From assembly GCF_002582035.1 (NCBI RefSeq), contig NZ_NUQE01000034.1:74207-108864 (forward strand): a DNA stretch of 34,658 bases. The letters run 5' to 3'. Origin of the DNA: Bacillus pseudomycoides. GTDB lineage: Bacteria; Bacillota; Bacilli; Bacillales; Bacillaceae_G. The notes beneath the pieces are model-generated. The model worked only from the letters and a program-made list of their open reading frames with translations. It was not told the origin of the DNA and did no database searches. The position numbers and the translations under genes are program-made. Numbering within the stretch: the stretch's first letter is position 1; each line of letters begins with the position of its first letter. Shown piece after piece: positions 16,187-24,899 of this stretch.

Positions 16187-16534
16187 ATGAAAAAAAGAAA
16201 CATTGCTTTCATTATTACAATTGTAATCATTTGTTTTTGGGGCGGTACTTCATTTTACAAAAATCACATGGCTCATAAAGTAGAAGCGTATTTACTCTCG
16301 CAAGGGGAAAAGAAAGATGCTTTTAAAAGTTTTGAAGCACGGTACAACTTTAAGTTCGGATATACGGTTGATGTTATGTACAAGGATGAACCGCATGCTA
16401 TCTATGCGTATCGCTATCAAAAAATTGGAGATACAAAAAGAAAAGGAGTTCTTACTTATAATGAAACATTACTTGATAGCAAGGTAAATCCTCACACTTA
16501 TTCATACAAACATAAACATTTTTGGGAGTATTAG
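16187..16534 (+). CDS. DUF3139 family membrane-anchored protein
   Basis: 115 residues. One N-terminal helix (about 6-25) acts as signal anchor; the rest is outside. The pattern LLSQGEKKDAFKSFEARYNF followed by YTVDVMYKDEPHAIYAYRY matches the DUF3139 family, common in Bacillus and of unknown role. ATG at 16187 after AAAAAGGTGATTGC. Third gene of the small operon, 20 bases after the zinc-ribbon gene. Confidence 0.82.
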   Translation: MKKRNIAFIITIVIICFWGGTSFYKNHMAHKVEAYLLSQGEKKDAFKSFEARYNFKFGYTVDVMYKDEPHAIYAYRYQKIGDTKRKGVLTYNETLLDSKVNPHTYSYKHKHFWEY

Positions 16535-16579
16535 AACTCTCATTTTCAACACTATGTACCCATGATCTTCAATTAACGT

Positions 16580-16604
16580 AGCCCCTTAATACTTGGGGTT
16601 TTTT
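16580..16604 (+). terminator. Terminator of the small operon
   Basis: GCCCC and GGGG(T) pair around TTAATACTT and are followed by TTTTTT. The stem is short but the T-run is clear. Confidence 0.6.
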
Positions 16605-16720
16605 CCAATGAAGAAAGTTAGTTTTAATAATTAAGCACACATTCGGACCTTAATCCATAATACTACGATAAAGGTTTTTTCCTATACATACTTAAAGCTT
16701 GTGACAGGTTGGTGGTTGAA

Positions 16721-17362
16721 ATGGGAAGTGAATCTAAAGCAATAGTAGGTTCTGTGATAGTATCTGTGGGAACAATAACAGCTGCAATTGGTTCTACGCC
16801 GTCTAACTATATAAAAAGTAACGTGCGTGATGACTTAACTCTGTTGGGAAACGTTTTACAGGCTGAAGGAAATGCTATTGATGCGGAGGTAAAAGGGACT
16901 GTCCTTAGATCAGTTGGAAAGGAAATTACGGCAAGTGGGAATCTTACTGTCATTACAGGACTGGTTTTTGACATCAGAAAAGAAGCATCCTATAAATTAT
17001 TCATTACAGGGAACTGGTTACAAGCTTTAGGTTTAGCGGTTAATATTGGAGATGCAATTGATCTCCTTCCCTTCCCAGGCCAATCCGAAAACATTGTAGG
17101 AAGCATAACACAATTTATAGGAAACTCATTACAGGCAATAGGATGGTCAGAGGCACTAGAAAATATTAGAAAAGATGAAAATGATAATAAAAATAAACAA
17201 AAAAAGATTGGATATTATTATGAGGACTATTTTAAAAAAAATAATGGACAATCTGAATCATTGGTAGCAACAGGTAGTTGGATCCAAGCAATTGGTTCTG
17301 TCATTTCAGTGATCGGAGCAATAAAAGAAATAACCCAGGATAATAAAGTGGAAAGAAAGTAG
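16721..17362 (+). CDS. Repetitive glycine/glutamine-motif protein (DUF6944-like)
   Basis: 213 residues from the ATG at 16721 (in-frame TTG/GTG starts upstream are possible). It has about five copies of a motif G-[NS]-x-[LI]-Q-A-x-G in hydrophobic helices: LLGNVLQAEG, ITGNWLQALG, FIGNSLQAIG and ATGSWIQAIG, plus a degenerate VLRSVGKEITASG. A Lys/Asn-rich hydrophilic stretch (about 150-175) splits the last repeat from the others. I recall similar Bacillus proteins as a 'repetitive' DUF family (DUF6944), without known function. The helices look amphipathic or membrane-associated. No signal peptide. It stands alone between a terminator and a pseudogene. Confidence 0.8.
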   Translation: MGSESKAIVGSVIVSVGTITAAIGSTPSNYIKSNVRDDLTLLGNVLQAEGNAIDAEVKGTVLRSVGKEITASGNLTVITGLVFDIRKEASYKLFITGNWLQALGLAVNIGDAIDLLPFPGQSENIVGSITQFIGNSLQAIGWSEALENIRKDENDNKNKQKKIGYYYEDYFKKNNGQSESLVATGSWIQAIGSVISVIGAIKEITQDNKVERK

Positions 17363-17488
17363 GACTTACACTTCTAAATTTACCTAAACCTCCAAATCAT
17401 CTGAAGATCATAGTATCATTTGAACTTAAAAAATATTTATAACTATCCTGAAAATATAAATAGATAGTTGTATAAGGAAATTAGATTA

Positions 17489-17848
17489 CTACACTTCATT
17501 ATCAATTAAAAAACAAAAAAATTCTTCGTGTAGTGCACCCTCTTTTTGTAGTGATTCCTTTGTCTCTTTTTCAACTAAATCAATTAAATAATTATCCGCA
17601 AGTTCATCTCCACCATCAATCATTACTAAAATTGAGTGAATAACCCCTTTAGTAATTTCACCTTGAACTTTTCAATAAGCATTTAATTCTTCCTTTGATG
17701 TGAGTTTCGTTTGAAGAATTTTATAAGCGTCTTCATGTTCGGACCAAAATAAATTTGCATTAGGATTTAAGCTATCAACGAATGTATCTGTCAAGTAATC
17801 CATTATATTTTTTAAGTTTTGTACAAGTAGCTTTTGTTCTTCGTTCAT
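17489..17848 (-). pseudogene. Small gene interrupted by one in-frame TGA, unknown family
   Basis: From the ATG at 17848, preceded by AGAGGAAATTTA, the frame reads MNEEQKLLVQNLKNIMDYLT and continues for 119 codons to a stop at 17489, but codon 59 (17674-17672) is TGA. The context is LNAY*KVQGE, where a single change from TGG would restore a Trp. The part after the stop (ITKGVIHSILVMIDGGDELA, then LVEKETKESLQ) is equally protein-like. It looks like a recently broken gene or a sequencing error. Acidic, soluble; possibly immunity-type, but I cannot name it. Confidence 0.7.
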
Positions 17849-17920
17849 ATTAAATTTCCTCTAGTTAAAAATTGCTTATAGTCCATTATAAATACTACTT
17901 CCTTATTCCACTATCTTACA

Positions 17921-17948
17921 AAAAAGAGCCACTACTGTGACTCTTTTT
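17921..17948. terminator. Bidirectional terminator-like hairpin
   Basis: AAAAAGAG and CTCTTTTT, extended by CAC/GTG with one mismatch. On the minus strand it lies about 90 bases past the lipoprotein gene; T-runs on both sides. Confidence 0.7.
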
Positions 17949-18039
17949 GTTCAATTAACGTATGCGTTAGTTTAATTACATTTTTTCACAATCTTACCTT
18001 CGTCACATCGGTAATAGTCGTTCCAACTTATGTTATTTT

Positions 18040-18432
18040 TTATTCCCTTACAATCTTAATAGAAGAACTAGACGGCGTGAATTCCCCAATCGAAAAATCA
18101 GATTGTTGACGATTTATTTCTGCATATTGAATCACCTTACCCTCATTAAGAAAAACCAATAGGTATATATCGTCCCTCATGTCAATGTTACTTAGGTCTT
18201 TATAATGAACTCCTAATTGTTCATCTATACTTTCTTGAGTTGTATAAGGTGGAAAGATAAAGGCTTTGTCCCAAGTGAATTTAGCCAAAGACGATATATC
18301 TATTTCACTTTCACTTTTGTTTTCCACCACTGAATGAATAGACTCTTCTAATTTTTTATTTTGTTGTACATTACTTAAACTACAACCTACTAACAAATAT
18401 AAAGAAAAAATGACAATTATAACTTTCTTCAA
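18040..18432 (-). CDS. Small lipoprotein, unknown function
   Basis: 130 residues from a TTG at 18432, chosen because AAAGGGGA lies 7 bases upstream and the protein then starts directly with a lipoprotein signal, MKKVIIVIFSLYLLVGC (lipobox LVGC, Cys about 17). A longer reading from 18522 would put 30 odd residues with four Cys before the signal. The mature part is hydrophilic with EVESDI-like acidic regions and a PPYTTQESIDEQLG segment. It should be anchored outside on the membrane. Family not recognised. Confidence 0.75.
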   Translation of the reverse strand: MKKVIIVIFSLYLLVGCSLSNVQQNKKLEESIHSVVENKSESEIDISSLAKFTWDKAFIFPPYTTQESIDEQLGVHYKDLSNIDMRDDIYLLVFLNEGKVIQYAEINRQQSDFSIGEFTPSSSSIKIVRE

Positions 18433-18550
18433 TTCATATCCCCTTTTCTTAATTTCCATAAAACTGCATACACACTCTCTACAATTCATACAAACCAATT
18501 TTCTAAATTTTAACATATCCACTCTTTTATGTTAGACTTTTCTGCGAATT

Positions 18551-18584
18551 CTTATTGAACTAAACTGCCATTTAGTTCAATAAG
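18551..18584. repeat. Perfect 14-bp inverted repeat upstream of the lipoprotein gene
   Basis: CTTATTGAACTAAA (18551-18564) and its exact complement (18571-18584) flank CTGCCA. No T-run follows on either strand, so it is more likely an operator or an RNA structure than a terminator. Confidence 0.55.
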
Positions 18585-18620
18585 AAAATCAACAATCTTT
18601 TTTAACAGAGCCAAATAAAA

Positions 18621-18652
18621 AAAAGCTTTGCGCACACGCGCAAAGCTTTTTT
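18621..18652 (-). terminator. Terminator of metK
   Basis: AAAAGCTTTGCGC and GCGCAAAGCTTTT pair perfectly around ACAC, with the minus-strand T-run on its far side. It lies just past the metK stop. Confidence 0.92.
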
Positions 18653-18661
18653 CTTCCTATA

Positions 18662-19861
18662 TTATAGACCAGCTTGCTCTTTTAAAGCTTCAGCTTTGTC
18701 TGTACGCTCCCAAGTAAGATCTACATCAGTACGTCCGAAGTGGCCGTATGCTGCTGTTTGTTTGTAAATTGGGCGACGTAAGTCTAACATTTTGATGATA
18801 CCAGCTGGGCGAAGATCGAAGTTGTTGCGGATTAGTTCTACTAATACTTCTTCAGATACTTTTCCAGTGCCGAATGTATCAACAGAGATAGATACTGGTT
18901 TCGCTACGCCAATTGCGTATGCAAGTTGTACTTCTGCTTTATCAGCAAGACCTGCTGCTACGATGTTTTTCGCAACATAACGAGCTGCGTATGCTGCAGA
19001 GCGGTCAACTTTTGTTGCATCCTTACCAGAGAATGCACCGCCGCCGTGACGAGCGTATCCACCGTAAGTATCTACGATAATTTTACGACCTGTTAAGCCA
19101 GCATCCCCTTGTGGTCCACCGATAACGAAGCGGCCAGTTGGGTTAATGAAGAATTTTGTATCTTCATCGATTAATTCAGCTGGTACAACTGGTTTAATTA
19201 CAAATTCTTTTAAGTTGCGATCGATTTGTTCCCAAGCGATCTCTGGATGATGTTGTGTAGAAATTACAATTGTATCAACACGAACTGGTTTACCGCTTTC
19301 ATCATACTCAACTGTTACTTGTGTTTTACCGTCTGGACGTAAGTATGGTAATGTATCATCTTTACGAACTTCCGTTAAACGACGAGCTAATTTATGAGCA
19401 AGAGAGATTGGAAGCGGCATTAATTCTTTTGTTTCATTACATGCGAAACCAAACATTAAACCTTGGTCGCCTGCACCGATTGCTTCGATCTCTTCGTCAG
19501 TCATTTGACCTTCGCGTGCTTCTAACGCTTTGTCAACACCCATTGCGATGTCAGCAGACTGCTCATCGATAGATGTTAAAACTGCACAAGTTTCTGAATC
19601 GAAACCATATTTTGCACGAGTATAACCAATTCCTTTAATTGTTTCGCGAACGATTTTTGGAATATCTACATAAGTAGAAGTCGTAATTTCTCCCGCTACC
19701 AATACTAAACCAGTTGTTACTGTTGTTTCACAAGCTACACGTGCGTTTGCATCTTTTGCTAAGATTGCATCTAAAATAGAATCAGAAATTTGGTCACTAA
19801 TTTTATCTGGGTGTCCTTCAGTTACAGACTCAGATGTGAACAGATGACGTTTTTTTGTCAT
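18662..19861 (-). CDS. metK: S-adenosylmethionine synthetase
   Basis: 399 residues, normal length. It makes SAM from methionine and ATP in the cytoplasm. The family motifs are present: [20 protein letters not shown] at the N-terminus (ATP/metal binding His and Asp), [13 protein letters not shown] (about 129-141) and the P-loop-like [19 protein letters not shown] (about 275-293). ATG at 19861 follows GGGAGGATTACCAT. An S-box riboswitch and terminator in the leader turn it off when SAM is high. It is divergent from pckA, an arrangement common in Bacillus. Confidence 0.98.
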   Translation of the reverse strand: MTKKRHLFTSESVTEGHPDKISDQISDSILDAILAKDANARVACETTVTTGLVLVAGEITTSTYVDIPKIVRETIKGIGYTRAKYGFDSETCAVLTSIDEQSADIAMGVDKALEAREGQMTDEEIEAIGAGDQGLMFGFACNETKELMPLPISLAHKLARRLTEVRKDDTLPYLRPDGKTQVTVEYDESGKPVRVDTIVISTQHHPEIAWEQIDRNLKEFVIKPVVPAELIDEDTKFFINPTGRFVIGGPQGDAGLTGRKIIVDTYGGYARHGGGAFSGKDATKVDRSAAYAARYVAKNIVAAGLADKAEVQLAYAIGVAKPVSISVDTFGTGKVSEEVLVELIRNNFDLRPAGIIKMLDLRRPIYKQTAAYGHFGRTDVDLTWERTDKAEALKEQAGL

Positions 19862-19954
19862 ATGGTAATCCTCCCTACAGTAAATGTATATATTGTACGG
19901 AACTCATCCTTAATTTGCCACAAACTGCGACATTCATGTATTCTCCCACAAGTG

Positions 19955-19990
19955 CAAAAGAAAAACCTTTCCTATAATAGAGGAAAGGTT
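19955..19990 (-). terminator. Riboswitch-controlled terminator before metK
   Basis: On the minus strand AACCTTTCCT and AGGAAAGGTT pair perfectly around a 7-base loop and are followed by TTTTCTTTT. It is the expression platform of the S-box just upstream. Confidence 0.92.
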
Positions 19991-20024
19991 GTATTCGCTA
20001 CTTGCATACTGCTTTTTGCCCTTC

Positions 20025-20152
20025 GCTCTTATCGTTCGAGACTATTAGCCTCGCACAGGTTTAAGCACCTATTCACTTGTGTTTGTCGTACATACAAGTG
20101 AGGTTGCCGGGCTTCATCGGGCCTGTCCCTCCGCCAGCTCGGGATAAGAGAG
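20025..20152 (-). ncRNA. SAM riboswitch (S-box, SAM-I)
   Basis: The minus strand has all S-box hallmarks: CTCTTATC at the 5' end pairing with GATAAGAG at the 3' end (P1), GGCGGAGGGACAGGCCCGAT, GAAGCCCGGCAACC, a variable P3 hairpin (CACTTGTATG...CACAAGTG) and AGGTGCTTAAACCTGTGCGA (a P4-side segment). In this class SAM binding favours the downstream terminator. It controls metK. Confidence 0.97.
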
Positions 20153-20167
20153 TATCCGTCCTCAACT

Positions 20168-20196
20168 ATACTAAAGAAATGCTTTTCATTTGTCAA
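20168..20196 (-). promoter_or_regulatory. metK promoter
   Basis: Consensus-like sigma-A promoter on the minus strand: -35 TTGACA (20196-20191), 17-base spacer, -10 TAGTAT (20173-20168). Start would be just before the S-box. Confidence 0.88.
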
Positions 20197-20303
20197 TCCA
20201 AATACACATATTCCTATAAGTTTTTCAGGGCAGAAATATATGGAAAAAAATAATATAATAACACAAACAAAAATAAATAAATAGTATACATTATTTATAT
20301 GAT

Positions 20304-20314
20304 TGTGTTATACT
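20304..20314 (+). promoter_or_regulatory. pckA -10 region and CcpN-like operator
   Basis: TGTGTTATACT fits the CcpN operator consensus TRTGHYATAYW at all 11 positions and contains the likely -10 box TATACT. In B. subtilis CcpN represses pckA and gapB when glucose is present, so the same control is likely here. Confidence 0.7.
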
Positions 20315-20368
20315 CTTAGTGGGGATTACGAGAATATTCATAAATTAAATAAAGGATGGTATATAAAT

Positions 20369-21955
20369 ATGAGTACTGTGAATGTCCAAATTGGATTACA
20401 CGAGCTATTGAATGGAAGCAATGCACAGGTTCAATTGAGCGTTCCGCAATTAACGGAAAAAGTATTAATGAGAAAAGAAGGACGATTAACTTCTACTGGC
20501 GCTGTTTCTGTTTCAACAGGAAAATATACAGGACGTTCTCCGAAAGATAAATTTATTGTAGACGAAGCATCTGTTACGGATAAAATCGCTTGGGGTTCTG
20601 TAAACCAACCGATTTCTGAAGAGCATTTTAATAAATTATATACAAAAGTATTAGAATACTTAAAAGAAAAAGAAGAGCTATTCGTATTCAAAGGATTTGC
20701 AGGAGCAGACCGCAACTACCGTCTTCCTCTTCAAGTTATTAATGAATATGCATGGCATAACTTATTCGCACATCAATTATTCATTCGTCCAACTGAGGAA
20801 GAATTAAAAAATCATGATGCACAGTTCACAATTGTATCTGCACCAAACTTTAAAGCAGATCCAGAAATCGATGGCACGAACTCAGAAACATTTATTATCG
20901 TTTCATTTGAAAAGCGTATCGTGTTAATCGGTGGTACAGAATACGCTGGTGAAATGAAAAAATCAATCTTCTCTATCATGAACTACCTACTTCCAGAGCA
21001 AGACATTTTCTCTATGCACTGCTCTGCAAACGTAGGTGAAGAAGGCGATGTTGCTTTATTCTTCGGTTTATCTGGAACAGGTAAGACAACATTATCTGCT
21101 GATGCGAACCGCAAATTAATTGGTGATGACGAGCATGGTTGGTCTGATAACGGCGTATTCAATATTGAAGGCGGTTGCTATGCAAAATGTGTGAACTTAT
21201 CTCGCGAGAAAGAGCCACAAATCTTTGACGCAATTAAATTCGGCTCTGTTTTAGAAAACGTTGTGATTGATGATCATACACGCATTGCAGATTACAATGA
21301 CACTGCATTAACAGAAAATACACGTGCAGCTTATCCAATTGATGCAATTGATAACATCGTATTACCTAGCGTTGCAGGTCATCCAAATACAATCATTTTC
21401 TTAACTGCTGATGCATTTGGCGTATTGCCTCCAATCAGCAAATTAACGAAAGAGCAAGCTATGTACCATTTCTTAAGCGGTTTTACTAGTAAGTTAGCAG
21501 GAACTGAGCGCGGTATTACTTCACCGCAAGTAACATTCTCAACATGCTTCGGTTCTCCATTCTTACCGCTTGATGCATCTCGCTATGCAGAAATGCTTGG
21601 AGAAAAAATCGAGAAGCACGATGCTAAAGTATTCTTAGTGAACACTGGCTGGACTGGCGGCGAATACGGCGTTGGAAAACGTATGAACTTAGGTCATACA
21701 CGCGCAATGGTGCAAGCTGCATTAAACGGCGAATTAGATAGCGCTGAAACAGTGAAACATAATATCTTTGGTCTTGAAGTACCGCTTCATGTACCTGGCG
21801 TACCTGATGAAGTATTAATGCCAGAACAAACATGGGCTGATAAAGAAGCTTACAAAGCAAAAGCAACTGAGCTTGCGGATAAGTTCAAAGAAAACTTCAA
21901 GAAATTTAATAACGTTTCTGAAACAATTGTAAACCTTGGCGGTCCAATCGCTTAA
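20369..21955 (+). CDS. pckA: Phosphoenolpyruvate carboxykinase (ATP)
   Basis: 528 residues. It converts oxaloacetate and ATP to phosphoenolpyruvate and CO2, the first step of gluconeogenesis. I use the ATG at 20369 ([10 protein letters not shown]), 9 bases after AAAGGATGG; an upstream in-frame start adds 22 residues that overlap the promoter. Motifs: [11 protein letters not shown] (about 52-62), [16 protein letters not shown], the P-loop [13 protein letters not shown], and IGDDEHGW with its metal-binding Asp pair. Divergent from metK, single-gene unit with a downstream terminator. Confidence 0.98.
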   Translation: MSTVNVQIGLHELLNGSNAQVQLSVPQLTEKVLMRKEGRLTSTGAVSVSTGKYTGRSPKDKFIVDEASVTDKIAWGSVNQPISEEHFNKLYTKVLEYLKEKEELFVFKGFAGADRNYRLPLQVINEYAWHNLFAHQLFIRPTEEELKNHDAQFTIVSAPNFKADPEIDGTNSETFIIVSFEKRIVLIGGTEYAGEMKKSIFSIMNYLLPEQDIFSMHCSANVGEEGDVALFFGLSGTGKTTLSADANRKLIGDDEHGWSDNGVFNIEGGCYAKCVNLSREKEPQIFDAIKFGSVLENVVIDDHTRIADYNDTALTENTRAAYPIDAIDNIVLPSVAGHPNTIIFLTADAFGVLPPISKLTKEQAMYHFLSGFTSKLAGTERGITSPQVTFSTCFGSPFLPLDASRYAEMLGEKIEKHDAKVFLVNTGWTGGEYGVGKRMNLGHTRAMVQAALNGELDSAETVKHNIFGLEVPLHVPGVPDEVLMPEQTWADKEAYKAKATELADKFKENFKKFNNVSETIVNLGGPIA

Positions 21956-22004
21956 ACCCGACTTTATTTTGAAATATCCTAAATCATTTGAATAAGCATG
22001 CTGT

Positions 22005-22055
22005 TATTGCAAGAAAGCAAGTACTCACCGACAAAGCCCACGTTTTCTTGCAATA
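22005..22055. repeat. 12-bp inverted repeat after pckA
   Basis: TATTGCAAGAAA (22005-22016) and TTTCTTGCAATA (22044-22055) with a 27-base loop. No T-run follows; the true terminator lies 18 bases on. Confidence 0.5.
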
Positions 22056-22072
22056 GCACATACTTACATATA

Positions 22073-22106
22073 AAAGAGGCCTACGATTCATTTCGTAAGC
22101 CTCTTT
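22073..22106. terminator. Bidirectional terminator between pckA and the AtpI-like gene
   Basis: AAAGAGGCCTACG and CGTAAGCCTCTTT pair with one mismatch around ATTCATTT; it lies between converging genes. Confidence 0.85.
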
Positions 22107-22107
22107 C

Positions 22108-22479
22108 CTATTTCTTAGCATCTTTCATACTGTAATATGCTAAATTTATAACAATTAATATATATCCACCCATAATTCCAACAGCAAATGCCCACATCAC
22201 CATATGATGCTCAATTTCATACATAATAATTGCGCCAAGTATCGCTGCTGCAAATCTATTTATCATTCCCATAGTAGGTGCTTTGCTTTTTTTTACTACA
22301 CTCTCTCCAATCTTCTCAATGCGGCGTCCTAAAATCCAAACACAATACGTGCTCACAAGAAAACCAAGACCTATTCCTAAAAAGTGCGGTGAAAAAGGAG
22401 TAAAAGCCCAGCCTAGTAGCATAAATGGTAAAATATAATACGTTTGTACTTTAAATGTTTGTAACGACATACTAATCAT
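22108..22479 (-). CDS. ATP synthase subunit I-like membrane protein
   Basis: 123 residues with four hydrophobic helices (about 10-28, 32-50, 70-88, 92-113) and a basic loop RRIEKIGESVVKKSK. This layout fits the AtpI family, which helps assemble the F-type ATPase c-ring or carries magnesium. It is not next to an atp operon, so the link to ATP synthase is by similarity only. ATG at 22479 after AAAGGAGTTACAG. Single gene converging on pckA. Confidence 0.7.
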   Translation of the reverse strand: MISMSLQTFKVQTYYILPFMLLGWAFTPFSPHFLGIGLGFLVSTYCVWILGRRIEKIGESVVKKSKAPTMGMINRFAAAILGAIIMYEIEHHMVMWAFAVGIMGGYILIVINLAYYSMKDAKK

Positions 22480-22734
22480 TCTGTAACTCCTTTACTGCAA
22501 ACTCTTTATATCAAACTTCATCCAATTTGTTCTGGAATCGTTCTCACCATTTACACAGTGTTTATATGAGTAAAATACTTTTCAGAAATAATATTATACA
22601 AAATTCCTCCTATAAGCAGTACGTCGAATTGTGACGTTTTGACAAACATTTTTGATGATTGTTGAAAAATAAGATATCAATCCAACAAAATATGGATATT
22701 ATATAGTGAGTACACAATAAAGGAGGGACTTCCA

Positions 22735-22956
22735 TTGCTCTTCTTTTTAATCGCTCTTATTCATTTTGTTATCCCAGCTCTTGTTGGCTTAACATTATAT
22801 TGGTACACACCTAAGCATAGTGTTTTTTATGCTGTTCTCAGCGTCCTTCTCACCGGTATGATTCTCGTCACTTATTTCCGCTTCCCTTTTCTCAACTGGA
22901 TTCCATTTATTACAGCTATTTTGTATCTTATTTTCTTACCGAAAATAAAAAAATAA
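22735..22956 (+). CDS. Small hydrophobic membrane protein, unknown function
   Basis: 73 residues from a TTG at 22735, 6 bases after AAAGGAGGGACT, a very strong ribosome site. Three hydrophobic helices cover nearly the whole chain and the tail is basic (LPKIKK). I do not recognise the family. It converges on the transporter gene and both share one terminator. Confidence 0.72.
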   Translation: MLFFLIALIHFVIPALVGLTLYWYTPKHSVFYAVLSVLLTGMILVTYFRFPFLNWIPFITAILYLIFLPKIKK

Positions 22957-22984
22957 GAAAGCAGATTCGATCTGCTTTCTTATT
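22952..22984. terminator. Bidirectional terminator overlapping both stop codons
   Basis: AATAAGAAAGCAGAT and its exact complement around TCG, a 15-bp stem. It includes the ends of the small membrane gene and of the EamA gene. Confidence 0.85.
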
Positions 22985-23885
22985 TTGATATATTTTCTTT
23001 TATGAGTAATGTTTTATTAGCTTTGTTAGATTTTACAAACCATAAACCAACAAAAATAACAATTCCACCTATCATTTGTTGTAAAGATAGCTGCTCTCCC
23101 GCCCATATTGCCGCAAATAAAACTGCTACAAACGGTGTAACGTACATATACACCATCGTATGGGATGCACCAATTTTTTGAATCCCAACGTACCACATAA
23201 CAAGTCCGAACACTGTAACAAGAAAAATAGAATAAAATAACGAAAACCACGTACTACCGTGCTGAATGACAAAAGGCAGCTGAACAATTTGCCAACCGCT
23301 TAATAATACAAGTGGTACTGCACCAATTGCTGCTGACCAGGCCGTTACGCGCAGGGCTGAATATTTCTTCATAAGCGGCCCTGCTAAGACAGGATACAAT
23401 CCCCAGCAAAGCGAAGTAATAAGTCCAATTGCATTGCCATAAAAAGAGTTCACAAGTGAATGCCCTGCAAGTAATACAAGTGCTGCTCCTATACACGCAA
23501 TAACCGATCCGATGAGTTTACGTGATGAAAGCTGTTCTTCTTTCAAGAATACGGCAAACATCGTTGTGAAAATAGGAGAAATCGAAATTAATAGTGACGC
23601 ATTGGTTGCAGACGTATGTTGAATCGTCTCCATGAACAGCGTTTGATACAGCGTAATACCGACCATACTAACAAAAATAAGTCTTACAACATCTTTCCAT
23701 GCAATATAAAGCGATTTTTCTATGTAAAACGTCAGCAATAATAAAAGTGGTGCCGCAGTAACCATGCGCATTGCTGTAAATTGGATGGCTGTTAATTCTA
23801 CAAGACCGTATTTTCCGATTGTATAATTGATACCCCATATGATCACGACACAAAAAAGCAGTAATTCAATCCCCCATCTTTTCAT
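22980..23885 (-). CDS. EamA/DMT-family transporter (RhaT/YdcZ-type permease)
   Basis: 301 residues with ten predicted membrane helices in two EamA repeats (about 5-137 and 150-285). Typical features: WGINYTIGKYGLVELTAIQF at the start of repeat one and YPVLAGPLMKKYSALRVTAW at repeat two. It likely exports a metabolite or amino acid. ATG at 23885 after GGGGGAAATGT. The C-terminal tail is Lys/Asn rich. Stands alone. Confidence 0.92.
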   Translation of the reverse strand: MKRWGIELLLFCVVIIWGINYTIGKYGLVELTAIQFTAMRMVTAAPLLLLLTFYIEKSLYIAWKDVVRLIFVSMVGITLYQTLFMETIQHTSATNASLLISISPIFTTMFAVFLKEEQLSSRKLIGSVIACIGAALVLLAGHSLVNSFYGNAIGLITSLCWGLYPVLAGPLMKKYSALRVTAWSAAIGAVPLVLLSGWQIVQLPFVIQHGSTWFSLFYSIFLVTVFGLVMWYVGIQKIGASHTMVYMYVTPFVAVLFAAIWAGEQLSLQQMIGGIVIFVGLWFVKSNKANKTLLIKENISK

Positions 23886-24109
23886 ACATTTCCCCCACTA
23901 TATCCGATACTTTACTTCATTAAGTTTCGAGACATATGCTGTAATTCCTTCTTTCCTTCAAACATCCTACTTATCCTTTCTATACGCATCAGGTTTTGCA
24001 TACATAATAAAGGAAGAATATGTATGTACACAGAAAAAGTACTAGGACAGATGGAATAACAATCCTCAAGGTATGCATAAGGTTTTATCATACGAAAGGA
24101 GGAATATAT

Positions 24110-24334
24110 ATGAGTACAGACAAACGACTAGAACATGTAGAACAGCGACTCGCAAAGATAGAAAATCTACTATCCCAGCGACAACATACGAAGCGAAAAA
24201 CCATTATCACAGTCATACTTATTATACTCTTTCTATTTCTCGTTGTTCTTGGAGGCCTTTCTTTCTACCTCTTTGGAAACGGTGATTCCTCAACCAAAAC
24301 CGAAACAATTATTCAAGAAGAAGAAATTCCATAA
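24110..24334 (+). CDS. Small coiled-coil membrane protein, unknown function
   Basis: 74 residues from the ATG at 24110, 7 bases after AAAGGAGG. Residues 3-22 form a short coiled coil (STDKRLEHVEQRLAKIENLL), followed by a basic patch, one strong helix (about 31-53) and an acidic tail (TETIIQEEEIP). The topology suggests coil inside and tail outside. No known family recognised. Confidence 0.75.
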   Translation: MSTDKRLEHVEQRLAKIENLLSQRQHTKRKTIITVILIILFLFLVVLGGLSFYLFGNGDSSTKTETIIQEEEIP

Positions 24335-24450
24335 TACATGCTTATCTCATTAGATAGAAACTCTCACCGCTGATTCTCTTACAGACTATTTTCCTTCACC
24401 TATCTTCTTTGTCTTCCCTAAATCTTAACGTATACAAGCAGCAAAATAAA

Positions 24451-24485
24451 AAAGAAGAAAGCAAATGTAATCTGCTTTCTTCTTT
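24451..24485. terminator. Bidirectional terminator
   Basis: AAAGAAGAAAGCA and TGCTTTCTTCTTT pair perfectly around AATGTAATC, T-run on plus (and A-run before it). It lies between the coiled-coil gene and the Fe-S gene. Confidence 0.85.
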
Positions 24486-24496
24486 TTTTCTATCAA

Positions 24497-24820
24497 TTAA
24501 ACCCTAATATGCAATTTCATGTTCGGATTATAATATTGACTCGGGCTTTTTAATTGAAAATTTCCTCCTGATTCCTGAAAATCAACAATCAAGTTATCAT
24601 CCATAAAAACAAGCTTCGTTCGATCTGCAATAAACTGAAACTTATTTGATGAGATTTCTACATCGCGCTCATCTTTTTCAGATACAGCAACTAAGTCAAT
24701 AATCCCACTCATCACACAGCCGCAACCTTCGTTATCATAAAATAATTTTATATATTTTGCCTCACTTGGAATCATTTCTTTTATTTTTACATATGCCGCT
24801 TCTGTCACTGTAACATTCAT
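24497..24820 (-). CDS. HesB/IscA-like Fe-S biosynthesis family protein (YqkB-like)
   Basis: 107 residues, same size as YqkB of B. subtilis. The fold pattern VTEAAYVKIKEMI, KLFYDNEGCGC and LIVDFQESGGNFQLKSP follows A-type Fe-S carriers. Only the first Cys region (Cys33, Cys35) is present; the C-terminal Cys-Gly-Cys of true IscA/SufA is absent. It may thus bind a metal differently or not serve as a carrier. ATG at 24820 after TAGGAGGAAAAACA. Single gene. Confidence 0.85.
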   Translation of the reverse strand: MNVTVTEAAYVKIKEMIPSEAKYIKLFYDNEGCGCVMSGIIDLVAVSEKDERDVEISSNKFQFIADRTKLVFMDDNLIVDFQESGGNFQLKSPSQYYNPNMKLHIRV

Positions 24821-24899
24821 TGTTTTTCCTCCTACATATATAACGATTATCCTATTGTAGCATTCTTTTTCATAAATCGGCTCGATTTATCCCGCATTA

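Noticed and set aside
20303-20368. Upstream in-frame start of pckA
   Set aside because: It would lie in the -10/operator region, upstream of the expected transcript start.
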